A stretch of 58,609 bases of DNA from Bacillus sp. CH140a_4T (GCF_008923725.1 NZ_WBPF01000013.1:949580-1008188), one strand, 5' to 3'. Shown: positions 34,599-44,985, counted from the stretch's first letter. The notes: generated from the letters alone by a model not told the origin. Numbers and translations are program-made.

Positions 34599-35870
34599 AT
34601 GCATTATGATGTTATTGTCATCGGCGGCGGGCCTTCTGGTCTAATGGCTGCAATCGGTGCTGCAGAAGAAGGCGGAAATGTCTTACTTCTTGATAAAGGA
34701 AATAAACTAGGGCGTAAACTTGCGATTTCTGGTGGTGGCCGTTGTAACGTAACGAACCGTCTACCACTTGATGAGATCGTTAAACATATACCAGGAAACG
34801 GCCGCTTCTTATACAGCGCTTTTTCTATTTTCAATAATGAAGATATTATTACATTCTTCGAAAAGCTTGGCGTGCAACTAAAAGAAGAAGATCATGGTCG
34901 CATGTTCCCTGTATCAAATAAAGCACAATCAGTAGTAGACGCACTTTTAACACGATTAAAAGACTTAGGTGTAAAAATCCGTACAAATACACCTGTTGAA
35001 ACGATTGAATATGAGAATGGTCAAACGAAAGCAGTCGTACTGCAAACTGGCGAAGTGTTAGAAACAAATCATGTCGTTATCGCTGTTGGCGGAAAATCTG
35101 TTCCTCAAACTGGCTCTACTGGAGACGGATACGCTTGGGCTGAAAAAGCTGGGCATACAATTACAGAGTTATTCCCAACAGAAGTACCGATCCTTTCAAA
35201 CGAACCATTTATTCGTGATCGCGTATTACAAGGCCTTGCTTTACGCGATGTAAACTTAAGCGTATTAAACCCGAAAGGAAAAGCTATCATTTCTCACAAA
35301 ATGGACATGCTCTTCACTCATTTCGGCCTATCTGGTCCTGCCGCTCTTCGCTGTAGTCAATTCGTCGTGAAAGCACTAAAAAAGTTTAAAACGAATACAG
35401 TTCAAATGAGTATCGATGCATTGCCAGAAGAAAATAGTGAACAACTATTCCAGCGCATGCTGAAACAAATGAAAGAAGATCCGAAAAAGGGAATTAAAAA
35501 CGTTTTAAAAGGTTATGTACCTGAACGTTACTTCCTATTCTTATTAGAAAAAAATGAAATTGACGGTAGTGAACAAGCTGGACAAGTTTCTCACGAGAAG
35601 ATTCGTGCACTTGTAAAAGACTTTAAAGAGTTTACTGTGAATGTAAATGGTACGCAGTCAATTGAAAAAGCATTCGTTACTGGCGGCGGTGTATCCGTTA
35701 AAGAAATTAATCCGAAAGAAATGTCTTCTAAATTCACGAACGGCGTATATTTCTGCGGAGAAGTTCTTGATATTCACGGTTATACTGGTGGCTATAACAT
35801 TACATCTGCTCTCGTTACTGGTAGAATTGCCGGAACAACAGCTGGAGAAAACGCAAAAATGCAGTATTAA
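34599..35870 (+). CDS. ytfP: FAD-dependent oxidoreductase YtfP (HI0933-like)
   Basis: 423 aa. N-terminal FAD motif ([23 protein letters not shown]), then [17 protein letters not shown], the HI0933/BaiN signature, and at the C-terminus [15 protein letters not shown] with [26 protein letters not shown] flavoprotein of uncertain substrate; homologues have been linked to bile-acid or ring reduction and to RNA-modifying roles. Divergent from ytgP. ATG lies ten bases after GAGGTC. A good terminator follows. Confidence 0.9.
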   Translation: MHYDVIVIGGGPSGLMAAIGAAEEGGNVLLLDKGNKLGRKLAISGGGRCNVTNRLPLDEIVKHIPGNGRFLYSAFSIFNNEDIITFFEKLGVQLKEEDHGRMFPVSNKAQSVVDALLTRLKDLGVKIRTNTPVETIEYENGQTKAVVLQTGEVLETNHVVIAVGGKSVPQTGSTGDGYAWAEKAGHTITELFPTEVPILSNEPFIRDRVLQGLALRDVNLSVLNPKGKAIISHKMDMLFTHFGLSGPAALRCSQFVVKALKKFKTNTVQMSIDALPEENSEQLFQRMLKQMKEDPKKGIKNVLKGYVPERYFLFLLEKNEIDGSEQAGQVSHEKIRALVKDFKEFTVNVNGTQSIEKAFVTGGGVSVKEINPKEMSSKFTNGVYFCGEVLDIHGYTGGYNITSALVTGRIAGTTAGENAKMQY

Positions 35871-35903
35871 AAAAGAAACAGGGATTCCTGTTTCTTTTTT
35901 TAT
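35868..35903 (+). terminator. Terminator of ytfP
   Basis: AAAGAAACAGG/CCTGTTTCTTT stem with a four-base loop and a run of Ts. Confidence 0.85.
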
Positions 35904-35910
35904 AGGTACA

Positions 35911-35962
35911 TGAAATTATATCGGTGATTCCTCAAATATATCGACTTACCGAAAAAAAGCCA
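35911..35962. repeat. ATATATCG dispersed repeat, copy downstream of ytfP
   Basis: GAAATTATATCGGTGATTCC, then CAAATATATCGACTTACCG and an A-rich tail: the same two halves as at 23,455 and 4,718, here right behind a terminator. Confidence 0.65.
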
Positions 35963-36071
35963 CAAATATACGCTCCACTTAACTTCCCATTGCTTTTTTG
36001 TTGCTTTATATACCTTAGTACCTTTATATTTTATATTGTTGAATATTTAAAAAAGGGTAAGGGGAAAACAT

Positions 36072-37508
36072 ATGAGAAAAAAAGTCATGATGTCTTTAAT
36101 GCTAATGACGTTTCTTTCTGCGGTAGAAGGAACGATTGTTAGTACAGCAATCCCTCGTATAACGAGTGATTTGTCAGGCGTCGAACTTGTTAGTTGGGTA
36201 TATGCAATTTATATGCTTGCAACAGCTGTTTCGACTCCAATATACGGAAAACTCGCTGATTTATTCGGGCGTAAAAAAGTTTTACTCATCGGAGCTACAA
36301 TCTTCTTAATCGGTTCTGCGCTTTGCGGAGTCGTTACATCGATGGAACAGTTAATTTTCTTCCGCGCTCTTCAAGGTATAGGTGCTGGTGCTGTTATGCC
36401 AATCACAATGACGATTATTGGAGACTTATATAGTGAAGCGAGAGACCGCGCAAAAGCACAAGGCTGGATGAGTGCCGTTTGGGGTGTATCTGGTGTTATC
36501 GGACCGTTAGTAGGTGGATTTTTAGTGGATTCCCTATCTTGGCGTTATATTTTCTTCTTAAACGTTCCATTCGGAATTATCGCTTGTTTAATGATTGCAA
36601 TTTATTACAAAGAATCTATTAAGTCATCTAAGCAACATATCGACTACCTTGGTGCTACAGTCTTTTCATTAAGCACAATCGCTTTACTATACGCATTATT
36701 AACAGGTAGCAGTAAGCAAAACTGGGGAGACATAACAATTATCGGTCTATTAATCTTCTCTGTCGTTTCATTCATTATTTTCTTATTCATCGAGAAAAAA
36801 TCTCCGGAACCATTAATTCCGCTAGCACTTTTCTCTAATCGTACACTATCTACGATAAACATATTAACGCTTATTGCTGGCGCAATGATCATTAGTATTA
36901 CAATGTACCTTCCAATTTGGAGCCAAGGTGTATTAGGAAAAAATGCAACGGAAGCTGGACTTATTTTAATGCCTATTCCTGTTATGTGGACATTTGGCGC
37001 TATTTTCTCCGGTAACTTAGTAGGCAAATTAAAAACGAAACAAATCATTTTACTTGGAGCTAGCATTTTATCAGTCGCTACGTTCTTATTATTTACATTA
37101 TCAACACATTCACCATCGTTCCTTATTTATGTAGCAGTCGGATTATTCGGCTTAGGAATGGGGCTTGTGACACCAATTTATATGGTAACAATTCAAGCAG
37201 CCGTACCAGCTCATACACGCGGAACAGCCGTTGGTTTAAACACATTTATTAATACATTTAGTCAAACGTTAGGTGCTGCAATCTTTGGCACAATCTTCAA
37301 TACGATGATTCACGCACGCGGCATTAAAAACCTTGATCTTGTATCTGGTGGACACGGCGGAACTACAGCAAATGTAGCAACTGAATCGCAATCCGCATTA
37401 GCAGCAAGTGTACATGTCATTTATATGAGTACTTTCGTATTAGCAGTATGTACATTAATTATCGCTTGGCTTTTACTAAAGCCAGCTACACAAACAAGTG
37501 AGCAATAA
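36072..37508 (+). CDS. MFS drug exporter, DHA2 (EmrB/QacA) family
   Basis: 478 aa with about 14 hydrophobic segments. MFS motif A variant GKLADLFGRKKVLLIG after helix 2, motif C-like WGVSGVIGPLVGGFLVD in helix 5, and SWRYIFFLNVPFG, a DHA2 hallmark. Predicted proton-driven exporter of lipophilic or cationic compounds; the substrate is unknown. ATG follows AAGGGGAAAA. No regulator gene lies next to it on the same strand; the ArsR gene downstream converges and belongs to another operon. Confidence 0.88.
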   Translation: MRKKVMMSLMLMTFLSAVEGTIVSTAIPRITSDLSGVELVSWVYAIYMLATAVSTPIYGKLADLFGRKKVLLIGATIFLIGSALCGVVTSMEQLIFFRALQGIGAGAVMPITMTIIGDLYSEARDRAKAQGWMSAVWGVSGVIGPLVGGFLVDSLSWRYIFFLNVPFGIIACLMIAIYYKESIKSSKQHIDYLGATVFSLSTIALLYALLTGSSKQNWGDITIIGLLIFSVVSFIIFLFIEKKSPEPLIPLALFSNRTLSTINILTLIAGAMIISITMYLPIWSQGVLGKNATEAGLILMPIPVMWTFGAIFSGNLVGKLKTKQIILLGASILSVATFLLFTLSTHSPSFLIYVAVGLFGLGMGLVTPIYMVTIQAAVPAHTRGTAVGLNTFINTFSQTLGAAIFGTIFNTMIHARGIKNLDLVSGGHGGTTANVATESQSALAASVHVIYMSTFVLAVCTLIIAWLLLKPATQTSEQ

Positions 37509-37545
37509 TAAAGAGGATGACCATTTCGGTCATCCTCTTTATTAT
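37507..37545 (+). terminator. Bidirectional terminator, MFS gene and arsR-type gene
   Basis: Perfect AATAAAGAGGATGACC/GGTCATCCTCTTTATT stem with a five-base loop; A and T runs on both sides. Confidence 0.87.
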
Positions 37546-37865
37546 TCTTCATTCTCCACAATATGTTTCAGCATGGACAATTTATTATCCCAAAAACGTT
37601 CATAATACGAGAGCCACTGTTGTAATTCCTCTAATGGTTCTGGATGCAAACGATAGATCTTCTCTCTTCCGCTTTTTCTTCCGCTTACTAAATTTGCTTC
37701 CGAAAGTATATGAAGATGCTTTACAACCGCAGTACGACTCATCGGAAAATGATCCGTTATTTTGGAAATCGGTAACTCTTTATCACTTAATAACCGTATT
37801 ACTTCTCGGCGGGTTGGATCAGCAATCGCTTGAAACACATCATATTTCGCTGCTGATGAGGACAC
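37542..37865 (-). CDS. ArsR-family repressor paired with SRPBCC protein
   Basis: 107 aa winged helix. FQAIADPTRREVIRLL, then ISKITDHFPMSRTAVVKHLHIL (recognition helix) and GREKIYRLHPEPLEELQQWLSYY match the SdpR/YczG-like ArsR group. No CxC metal site is present, so it is not a metal sensor. It starts with GTG directly after the stop of the SRPBCC gene, so the two are co-translated. It probably represses the operon through the two direct repeats upstream of the first gene. Confidence 0.88.
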   Translation of the reverse strand: MSSSAAKYDVFQAIADPTRREVIRLLSDKELPISKITDHFPMSRTAVVKHLHILSEANLVSGRKSGREKIYRLHPEPLEELQQWLSYYERFWDNKLSMLKHIVENEE

Positions 37866-38297
37866 TTAACCTTCAACAACCTTTTTCAGTTTTTCATTTA
37901 CAATCGCTACCCAGCCACCGCTCATTCTATCGCGAATAATAGAGCTCTTCGCATTCGCTTTCAGAAGAATTTCATCAGGATGTTTCCAACCGCCGTGAAT
38001 TAACGTAAATTCTGTTTTATTATCTCCTAGGTCTTTCAGATTAAATGAAACGACCCAGCCATCTGTATCCCATGAGAAAGATAGATAGTTTGGCTCATCG
38101 ATTTCTAACACTTTACATGGTGATGGCCCGAATGGGGATTGCACATGAAATTCATGCCCTACTTCTAATTTAAAATCATTTGGCATAAACCATGATGAAA
38201 TTCCTTCTGCTGTTGATACTACATTCCATACTTTTTGAATAGACGCGTTAAAAACAATCGTTTGTTTAATATCAGTTAATGTATTTTGTTGTTCCAT
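37866..38297 (-). CDS. SRPBCC (AHSA1-like) domain protein
   Basis: 143 aa. AHSA1/START-like fold: [30 protein letters not shown], then [14 protein letters not shown] and [13 protein letters not shown], ending with [17 protein letters not shown]. It offers a hydrophobic pocket for an unknown ligand. ATG 38297 lies seven bases after AGGAG; the ATG two codons upstream is too close to the site. First gene of a two-gene operon with an ArsR-type repressor, an arrangement common in Bacilli. Confidence 0.87.
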   Translation of the reverse strand: MEQQNTLTDIKQTIVFNASIQKVWNVVSTAEGISSWFMPNDFKLEVGHEFHVQSPFGPSPCKVLEIDEPNYLSFSWDTDGWVVSFNLKDLGDNKTEFTLIHGGWKHPDEILLKANAKSSIIRDRMSGGWVAIVNEKLKKVVEG

Positions 38298-38324
38298 TTT
38301 CATTCTCCTTTATTCGGCGTTCAA

Positions 38325-38380
38325 ATATGACACCTTTTGGTTACATTCAGATAATATAACACCTTTTGGTTATATGTCAA
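38325..38380 (-). promoter_or_regulatory. SRPBCC-arsR operon promoter with two direct-repeat operators
   Basis: On the minus strand TTGACA (38380-38375), a 16-base spacer and TATATT (38358-38353). Two 19-base direct repeats, TAACCAAAAGGTG(T)(T/C)ATAT, lie at 38372-38354 and 38343-38325, 29 bases apart. The first covers spacer and -10, the second the early transcribed region. This is a classic repressor layout, most likely for the co-encoded ArsR protein. Confidence 0.72.
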
Positions 38381-38529
38381 CATTGATATTTTCTTACTGT
38401 TGAGAAATTCTCAACATTTTTTCAACAGGACAAACACCCTCTGAGCATTTCCTCATAATATACTCACAAAGGCAACAAAAAATAAAAACTTCTCTCAACA
38501 TGAAACTCCATCATTCATCTTGAAAGAAG

Positions 38530-38680
38530 CGCCTTACGTATATCATGCGTATTTCGTCTCTCCTCCTTCCCTCAGGGACACTACGCGAGATATGAAAAAT
38601 CAGAAGGAATATGCCCACCATTTGAGTAGGTAGTTATTTCTCTTCTCCTCAACATTTCCTTAGGAGCGAAATGACTACCG
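38530..38680 (+). ncRNA. Structured leader with 13-codon ORF and long hairpin
   Basis: A small stem TACGTAT/ATGCGTA (about 38,535-38,551) is followed by a 13-codon ORF (38592-38633, MKNQKEYAHHLSR). Over its end begins a 51-base hairpin: GGTAGT, ATTTC and CTCCT (38629-38649) pair with AGGAG, GAAAT and ACTACC (38662-38679). The next gene's ribosome site lies 28 bases further on, and CTTTTTT follows at 38,686. This suggests a cis-regulatory leader. No known riboswitch class is recognised. Expression and strand are unproven. Confidence 0.4.
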
Positions 38681-38721
38681 ACTCACTTTTTTCAAACAAA
38701 AATAAAAAGGAGATGAAAGCT

Positions 38722-38949
38722 ATGTTCTATTGCATTAACTGCTCTGATATTCATCATGAAAAACATCCGAATGATAAAGTATTCAAAAACGGTTTTTATA
38801 TTGATCCATTTTTAGGTGATCGTTATCACCTTGGTATGTGTACAGATGCCCAAAATCATGAAACTGGGGAGCCTCTTTTAACGACAAAGAAATTAGACGC
38901 ACCCCCATCTATTATGAACGTATTACCGACACATGTTGTCCCAACATAA
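38722..38949 (+). CDS. Small DUF3973-like protein with N-terminal CxxC
   Basis: 75 aa. Starts MFYCINCSDIHHEKHP, a CxxC followed by a His pair, which could bind zinc; the rest is polar (DPFLGDRYHLGMCTDAQNHETGEP) with a Pro-rich end. The pattern resembles DUF3973, a small family of unknown function in the B. cereus group. ATG 38722 is nine bases after AAGGAG; an ATG 17 codons upstream falls in the leader hairpin and is not likely. Confidence 0.75.
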   Translation: MFYCINCSDIHHEKHPNDKVFKNGFYIDPFLGDRYHLGMCTDAQNHETGEPLLTTKKLDAPPSIMNVLPTHVVPT

Positions 38950-38990
38950 AGCATAAAAAAGAGCTGGCTCCCCAGCTCTTTTTTATGCTT
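38950..38990 (+). terminator. Bidirectional terminator, DUF3973-like gene and cse60
   Basis: Perfect GCATAAAAAAGAGCTGG/CCAGCTCTTTTTTATGC stem with a four-base loop. Confidence 0.87.
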
Positions 38991-39165
38991 TATAAACAAT
39001 CATTGCTGAAAAACAATAAATTTGGTTCTCATCATCGTTAATGGAAACACCGACTTGGTACTTAATATCTACAAAGTTACTATCATCAATCTTTTTCAAA
39101 AACACATTTACAGCGTCTTCTAAGTCTTTTTCGTGACTTTCATCAAACACTTTCACACGAATCAT
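38983..39165 (-). CDS. cse60: Sporulation protein Cse60
   Basis: 60 aa, a DUF2758 member: IRVKVFDESHEKDLEDAVNVFLKKIDD, then VDIKYQVGVSINDDENQIYCFSAMIVYK. In B. subtilis cse60 is a sigma-E-dependent sporulation gene of unknown mechanism. It follows the 78-aa gene after a single base, so one transcript is likely. Confidence 0.87.
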   Translation of the reverse strand: MIRVKVFDESHEKDLEDAVNVFLKKIDDSNFVDIKYQVGVSINDDENQIYCFSAMIVYKA

Positions 39166-39166
39166 G

Positions 39167-39403
39167 TTAACACCATCCTAGATCGCAGCCCTCCGCCGCT
39201 TGATTATTGCCACGGTGCGTATCTATGATGCGATAAAATTTTCCGTCTTCATATATATATCCGTCTTCTAACACATATTGTTTACCTTCAGTATAGACAT
39301 AAAACTTACCTATCATAAATTTACTCGTATATAATTCCAAACAATCTGGTCTAAATTTAGCTACAACTTTATTTGTAATATCAATTTTTATTGTGCGCCC
39401 CAC
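39167..39403 (-). CDS. Hypothetical protein upstream of cse60
   Basis: 78 aa. Beta-rich N-terminal part (TIKIDITNKVVAKFRPDCLELY, YTEGKQYVLEDGYIYEDGKFYRII) and a C-terminus with two Cys. The GTG start is eight bases after AAGGAGG, one of the best ribosome sites in the window. Tightly linked to cse60, which suggests mother-cell expression during sporulation. I do not recognise its family. Confidence 0.7.
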   Translation of the reverse strand: MGRTIKIDITNKVVAKFRPDCLELYTSKFMIGKFYVYTEGKQYVLEDGYIYEDGKFYRIIDTHRGNNQAAEGCDLGWC

Positions 39404-39611
39404 CTTCTCTCCCTCCTTTGCAAAGAACGGATTTAGGTATATTGTATTAGCGATTTTATATTTTATGCTTAAAAATAAGTGGATATGCCTACCTTCCTCA
39501 CCTGTACTATTTTTCTAAAAAAATCATAGGTAAGTAAGAGCAAAAAATATATATAAAAAAAGAGCTTTTACTTATTGACTCGAACATAATTATTATGGTA
39601 TTATATAAAAT

Positions 39612-39640
39612 TTGACATTTTTATTCACTTATGTTATCAT
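39612..39640 (+). promoter_or_regulatory. carD-type gene promoter
   Basis: TTGACA (39612-39617), a 17-base spacer and TATCAT (39635-39640). Transcription would start near 39,647, just before the GGAGGTG site. A second pair (TTGACT-18-TATTAT) lies about 37 bases upstream. Confidence 0.68.
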
Positions 39641-39673
39641 TAAAGATGGTTACCACATATGGAGGTGGATGAT

Positions 39674-40153
39674 TTGTTTCAAATTGGTGATAAAATCGTT
39701 TATCCAATGAACGGCGCAGGAGTCATCGAAGCCATTGAAGAGAAAGAAATATTAGGAACTATACGTCAATACTGTGTGATACGTATCATTAGTAAAGATA
39801 TGCAAGTAATGCTTCCTATGGATCAATTACAAAAATCAGGTATTCGTTATATCGTAGATAAAGGTACGTTAGATGATATACTTCTTGAATTTCAAAACGG
39901 GGAATCAGATACATCACTTTCCTGGAAACAAAGATATACAATGAATATGGAAAAAATGAAAAACGGCAATCTGCAAGATAGCGCAGAAGTTGTTCGGGAT
40001 TTGCTTCGCCGCAATAAAGAGAGAGCTTTAAATGCGAGCGAAAAACAAATGCTAGATAATGCCCGAAAAATGATGATTAGCGAAGTTGCACTCGTACAAA
40101 ATGTTTCTGAACATCAAGCAACAGCATATCTTCAAGATACAATTAATCATTAA
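39674..40153 (+). CDS. CarD/CdnL-type transcription regulator
   Basis: 159 aa. N-terminal CarD/TRCF RNA-polymerase-interaction domain (FQIGDKIVYPMNGAGVIEAIEEKEI, then QYCVIRI and VMLPMDQLQKSGIRYIV) and a C-terminal helical domain (SWKQRYTMNMEKMKNGNLQDSAEVVRDLLRR, ALNASEKQMLDNARKMMISEVAL). It would bind the RNAP beta subunit and tune open-complex stability. TTG 39674 is correct: GGAGGTG lies just upstream, and the ATG at 39659 overlaps that site. Confidence 0.9.
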   Translation: MFQIGDKIVYPMNGAGVIEAIEEKEILGTIRQYCVIRIISKDMQVMLPMDQLQKSGIRYIVDKGTLDDILLEFQNGESDTSLSWKQRYTMNMEKMKNGNLQDSAEVVRDLLRRNKERALNASEKQMLDNARKMMISEVALVQNVSEHQATAYLQDTINH

Positions 40154-40157
40154 ATTT

Positions 40158-40224
40158 AAAATAGCCGACCGCTATTTTTTTTGCTTAAAAAGGACAAAGA
40201 GATAAACCTCTTTGTCCTTTTTTA
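40158..40224 (+). terminator. Two consecutive terminators between carD-type gene and gdh
   Basis: First stem AAATAGC/GCTATTT with eight Ts (40159-40182) suits the plus-strand gene. The second, AAAAAGGACAAAGAG/CTCTTTGTCCTTTTT (40186-40223), is bidirectional and serves gdh. Confidence 0.85.
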
Positions 40225-41881
<1,657 letters not shown>

Positions 41882-41917
41882 CGCTCATTACCTTTCTTTA
41901 CTGAGTGTCATAGATTA

Positions 41918-42337
41918 TCACTCTGAATCATTAGAGTGAGCTTTTATTTTTTCTCTTTCTCGTTCACAAACTTTTTCTGCAATAGAACCAGAAACATTCT
42001 TTTCTCGCTCTACTTTCTTTATCTTTACGTGATCTAAATGATCTTCCAAAGTAAGTGTAACTTTATCATTCGGCGGATTATGTGCACCTTGGAACGTAAG
42101 AAATTGTAGCGTAATTTCAAATCTAGGAACGAACTCACCATTCTTGCCGAGACGTTTTGTATTTATAACCGAAGCACATTCATATTGATCTTCTGTCACT
42201 TGTCTAATAACCGAATAATACCTATTCGATAATGCACTCTCTAAAAGCTGTTCCCTTGATTCTTTCGCGAAAGAATCGCTTGGAGAAGAGAAAAAGACCA
42301 AACATATCATTATAATAACTACACATATTTTTTTCAT
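41918..42337 (-). CDS. Secreted DUF3888-like protein
   Basis: 139 aa. Sec signal peptide (ICVVIIMICLVFFSSPSDSFA, cleavage near residue 24). The mature part has RYYSVIRQVTEDQYECASVINTKRLG and FEITLQFLTFQGAHNPPNDKVTLTLE, which fits the DUF3888 family. No lipobox Cys. Exported, function unknown. Same direction as glcU-gdh and 36 bases upstream of glcU, so read-through into it is possible. Confidence 0.78.
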   Translation of the reverse strand: MKKICVVIIMICLVFFSSPSDSFAKESREQLLESALSNRYYSVIRQVTEDQYECASVINTKRLGKNGEFVPRFEITLQFLTFQGAHNPPNDKVTLTLEDHLDHVKIKKVEREKNVSGSIAEKVCEREREKIKAHSNDSE

Positions 42338-42381
42338 AACACCCTCCTTGTTCTATACGTTAGTGTTCACAAAACTGCTAT

Positions 42382-42420
42382 AAAAAAACGACTTCCCCAA
42401 TATAGGAAAGTCGTTTTCAT
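42382..42420 (-). terminator. Terminator of the moeA-mobB-moaE-moaD operon
   Basis: Stem AAAACGACTT/AAGTCGTTTT with a 13-base loop, 11 bases after moaD. Confidence 0.82.
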
Positions 42421-42430
42421 GAATCCAATA

Positions 42431-42664
42431 TTAACCACCGCTCACCGGTGGGATTAGTGCAACAACATCACCAGATTGGACCGTGTCATCTTCATTTGCA
42501 TATTCTTCATTAATTGCAACCATAATTGGCGCTGTCATTGGTACATTATATTCTTTAGCAACAACATCTTTTAACTCTGCAACCGTAATATTTTCTTTCT
42601 CTATTTGTAACTCACTTGTTCCAGCTTCCTCTTGCAAGTACGCGAATAACAATACTCGAATCAT
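42431..42664 (-). CDS. moaD: Molybdopterin synthase sulfur carrier subunit MoaD
   Basis: 77 aa, ubiquitin-like fold, ending in the essential Gly-Gly (ALIPPVSGG), which is thiocarboxylated and donates sulfur to precursor Z/cPMP. VLLFAYLQEEAGTSEL starts the domain. Last gene of the moeA-mobB-moaE-moaD operon, two bases after moaE. Confidence 0.96.
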   Translation of the reverse strand: MIRVLLFAYLQEEAGTSELQIEKENITVAELKDVVAKEYNVPMTAPIMVAINEEYANEDDTVQSGDVVALIPPVSGG

Positions 42665-42666
42665 AC

Positions 42667-43131
42667 TTATAGCTCCTTCCCAGGCTCTCCCGCCGGATAT
42701 GGCGTTTTTTCTAATTGATCACCAATCCATGAATCTCCATCTTCCCAAAACTCTTTTTTCCAAATCGGAACAATTTGTTTTATGCGTTCCATAATATATT
42801 CATTCGCCTCATAAGCCGCTTTACGGTGCGGCGTTGAAACTGCAACAACAACCGCGATATCAGAAATTTGCAGTGTTCCGGTGCGATGTGTAATCGCAAC
42901 GTATGTACCTGGCCACTTCTCTTTCACTTCTGAACCAATTTTCTCTAACATCTTTTCTGCCATCGTTTTATAAGCGACATACTCTAAGTATAATGTACGA
43001 CGCCCTTTCGTAAACTCTCTAACCGTTCCAATAAAAGTTGTAACAGCACCGCATTCACGGCGTATAACTTTCTTCGCTACCTCTTCAATCGAGATTTCTG
43101 ACTCAATTACTTCATAATACGTATTTGTCAT
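42667..43131 (-). CDS. moaE: Molybdopterin synthase catalytic subunit MoaE
   Basis: 154 aa. Typical pieces: GAVTTFIGTVREFTKGR, LEYVAYKTMAEKML, ITHRTGTLQISDIAVVVAVSTPHRKAAYEANEYIMERIKQIVPIWKKE, with the catalytic Lys in the last part, and DGDSWIGD. It combines with MoaD to insert two sulfurs into cPMP. ATG overlaps the mobB stop by four bases. Confidence 0.97.
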   Translation of the reverse strand: MTNTYYEVIESEISIEEVAKKVIRRECGAVTTFIGTVREFTKGRRTLYLEYVAYKTMAEKMLEKIGSEVKEKWPGTYVAITHRTGTLQISDIAVVVAVSTPHRKAAYEANEYIMERIKQIVPIWKKEFWEDGDSWIGDQLEKTPYPAGEPGKEL

Positions 43132-43643
43132 TTCGTACTCCTTACCGTTTGTAAAAACCAGTCTATATACAACTCTTCTTCTGTTATATGAAATACTTTA
43201 TATTTTTCTCGTAAGTTTGCGGAGGCATCATGCCACGTAATAACTGCTACTATATTTTCTACTTTATGTAAAAGTTCAACATCTTCCGCAGAACGAAGTA
43301 ACACTACTTTCGGATAGTTCTCTTTTTTATAGCCCTCTATTAAAATTGTATCCACTTCAAAAAACTCATATAAGCGAATAATTTCTTGCAAGGACCATTC
43401 CTCTCTTAATGACGACAGTGAAAGTAATCCAGCGCCTTCTACACTACTAACGACAGCACCAGCCTTTCGGTGCCTTTCACTATCTTTTTGCACTACTTCC
43501 GGCAAACCTCCGTGCCCATGATGTTTAATGGTAGCAACTTTCATTTTCCGTTCAGCTAACGCATGCACTATTTTCTCAACAAGCGTTGTTTTCCCGCTAT
43601 TTTGATATCCTACTATTTGTAAGATTGAAGGGGCTTTGCCCAT
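43128..43643 (-). CDS. mobB: Molybdopterin-guanine dinucleotide biosynthesis protein MobB
   Basis: 171 aa. P-loop GTPase fold: ILQIVGYQNSGKTTLVEKIV (Walker A GYQNSGKT), TIKHHGHGG and DTILIEGYKKENYPKVVLL. MobB assists MobA in attaching GMP to the cofactor; no mobA is visible in the window. ATG 43643 is chosen; a TTG two codons upstream is possible. The first 31 bases overlap the end of moeA in another frame. Confidence 0.93.
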   Translation of the reverse strand: MGKAPSILQIVGYQNSGKTTLVEKIVHALAERKMKVATIKHHGHGGLPEVVQKDSERHRKAGAVVSSVEGAGLLSLSSLREEWSLQEIIRLYEFFEVDTILIEGYKKENYPKVVLLRSAEDVELLHKVENIVAVITWHDASANLREKYKVFHITEEELYIDWFLQTVRSTK

Positions 43644-44902
43644 GGCCAATCACATCCCTCGTTGTGCTCTAACAATAATACAGATACTTTCATCCCTGCC
43701 TCAAATCCTCTCGTTCCTCCAGGCAATACAATAAAAGCATTCGCATCTGCGAGTGAAGATACCGCACTCGATTTATCTAAACCGACCGGCATCGCTTGTA
43801 ATACCCCTTCCGCGATTGTCACCTTTGCTCTTACAAAACGAGTGAACGGATTTGGCTTTGGAAAATCTTTTTGTAAAATAGCATCTGCTCTATATACGTG
43901 AGGCTCCTTCGCATACAAATATGTTTGGATCACCGGATGCACAAATAACTCAAAGCCTACGTAACAAGCTGACGGATTTCCTGATAAACCGAAAAGTAAC
44001 TTCCCATTAACTTCAGCTACTGTCGTTACACTTCCTGGCCTCATCGCTATTTTATTAAAGAGTACATTCGCTTGTAATCTTTCATAAATGGCCGGCAAGT
44101 AGTCATAATCTCCTACCGACACACCGCCTGTCGTAATTAAAATATCAACCTCATCCATCGCTGATTGAACCGCTGTAAAACATGCATCTAACTCGTCGGC
44201 AAGTTGGCCATAATAACGAACTTTCCCTCCGGCTTTCATAATTTGAGCCGCAATCATATAGGAGTTGCTATTTCTAATTTTCCCCGGCTGTAACGACTCA
44301 TGTACTTCTAACAATTCACTTCCTGTCGTCACAATACCAACAACAGGCTGTTTTACAACTTTCACAGTACTATATCCAAACGTCGCTAATAAAGCGGCAA
44401 CACCTGGATTAATTGCAACGCCTTTTTGAACGAGAACTTGATTTTGTTTTATATCTTCTCCTTTAAATGACACATTGTCACCACTATGAAAAGGACGCTT
44501 TAACTTCATATATGTTTTTCCGTTCTTCTCAAAACCCTCTGTCAGTTCTAGCATTACGACTGCATTACAATCCTCTGGAATAGCTGCTCCTGTCATAATA
44601 CGAACTGCCTGAAAAGACCCTACTTCTTCTGTAAAAACAAATCCCGCTCCGATCTCTCCTATTACTTCAAACTCAATCGAATTCTCTTGATTTGCTTCTT
44701 TCGTATCTTCTGCCCGGATTGCGAAACCATCGTAAGGAGAACGATCAAAATGAGGAACGTCATGATCAGAGACAACATCCTCCCCAAGAATTCTCCCGTA
44801 ACTTTCCGTAATAGAAACCTCTTCTACTTCACCATTCTTCGCACATTCCATTACCCTCTCTACTGCCTCAGCAACTTGAATCGGAATTCGTTTTTCTACC
44901 AT
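43613..44902 (-). CDS. moeA: Molybdopterin molybdotransferase MoeA
   Basis: 429 aa. Domain marks: ILGEDVVSDHDVPHFDRSPYDGFAIRA, IMTGAAIPEDCNAVVMLE, VGIVTTGSELLE, the MPT-binding VDILITTGGVSVGDYD and LLFGLSGNPSACYVGFELFV. It inserts molybdate into adenylated molybdopterin. ATG follows GAGGTG. First gene of the minus-strand operon; the oppositely oriented moaC starts 83 bases away. Confidence 0.96.
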   Translation of the reverse strand: MVEKRIPIQVAEAVERVMECAKNGEVEEVSITESYGRILGEDVVSDHDVPHFDRSPYDGFAIRAEDTKEANQENSIEFEVIGEIGAGFVFTEEVGSFQAVRIMTGAAIPEDCNAVVMLELTEGFEKNGKTYMKLKRPFHSGDNVSFKGEDIKQNQVLVQKGVAINPGVAALLATFGYSTVKVVKQPVVGIVTTGSELLEVHESLQPGKIRNSNSYMIAAQIMKAGGKVRYYGQLADELDACFTAVQSAMDEVDILITTGGVSVGDYDYLPAIYERLQANVLFNKIAMRPGSVTTVAEVNGKLLFGLSGNPSACYVGFELFVHPVIQTYLYAKEPHVYRADAILQKDFPKPNPFTRFVRAKVTIAEGVLQAMPVGLDKSSAVSSLADANAFIVLPGGTRGFEAGMKVSVLLLEHNEGCDWPWAKPLQSYK

Positions 44903-44985
44903 CGTTTCTCACCTCATATTTGCAATTTTTTTTATCTCGATTAAACTTTATATATTAAATAGAAATTACTTCAAGGAGGAATTCC

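Noticed and set aside
36072-37865. ArsR-type gene as regulator of the MFS exporter
   Set aside because: The two converge on a shared terminator; the ArsR gene is co-translated with the SRPBCC gene, which has the operator-like repeats.
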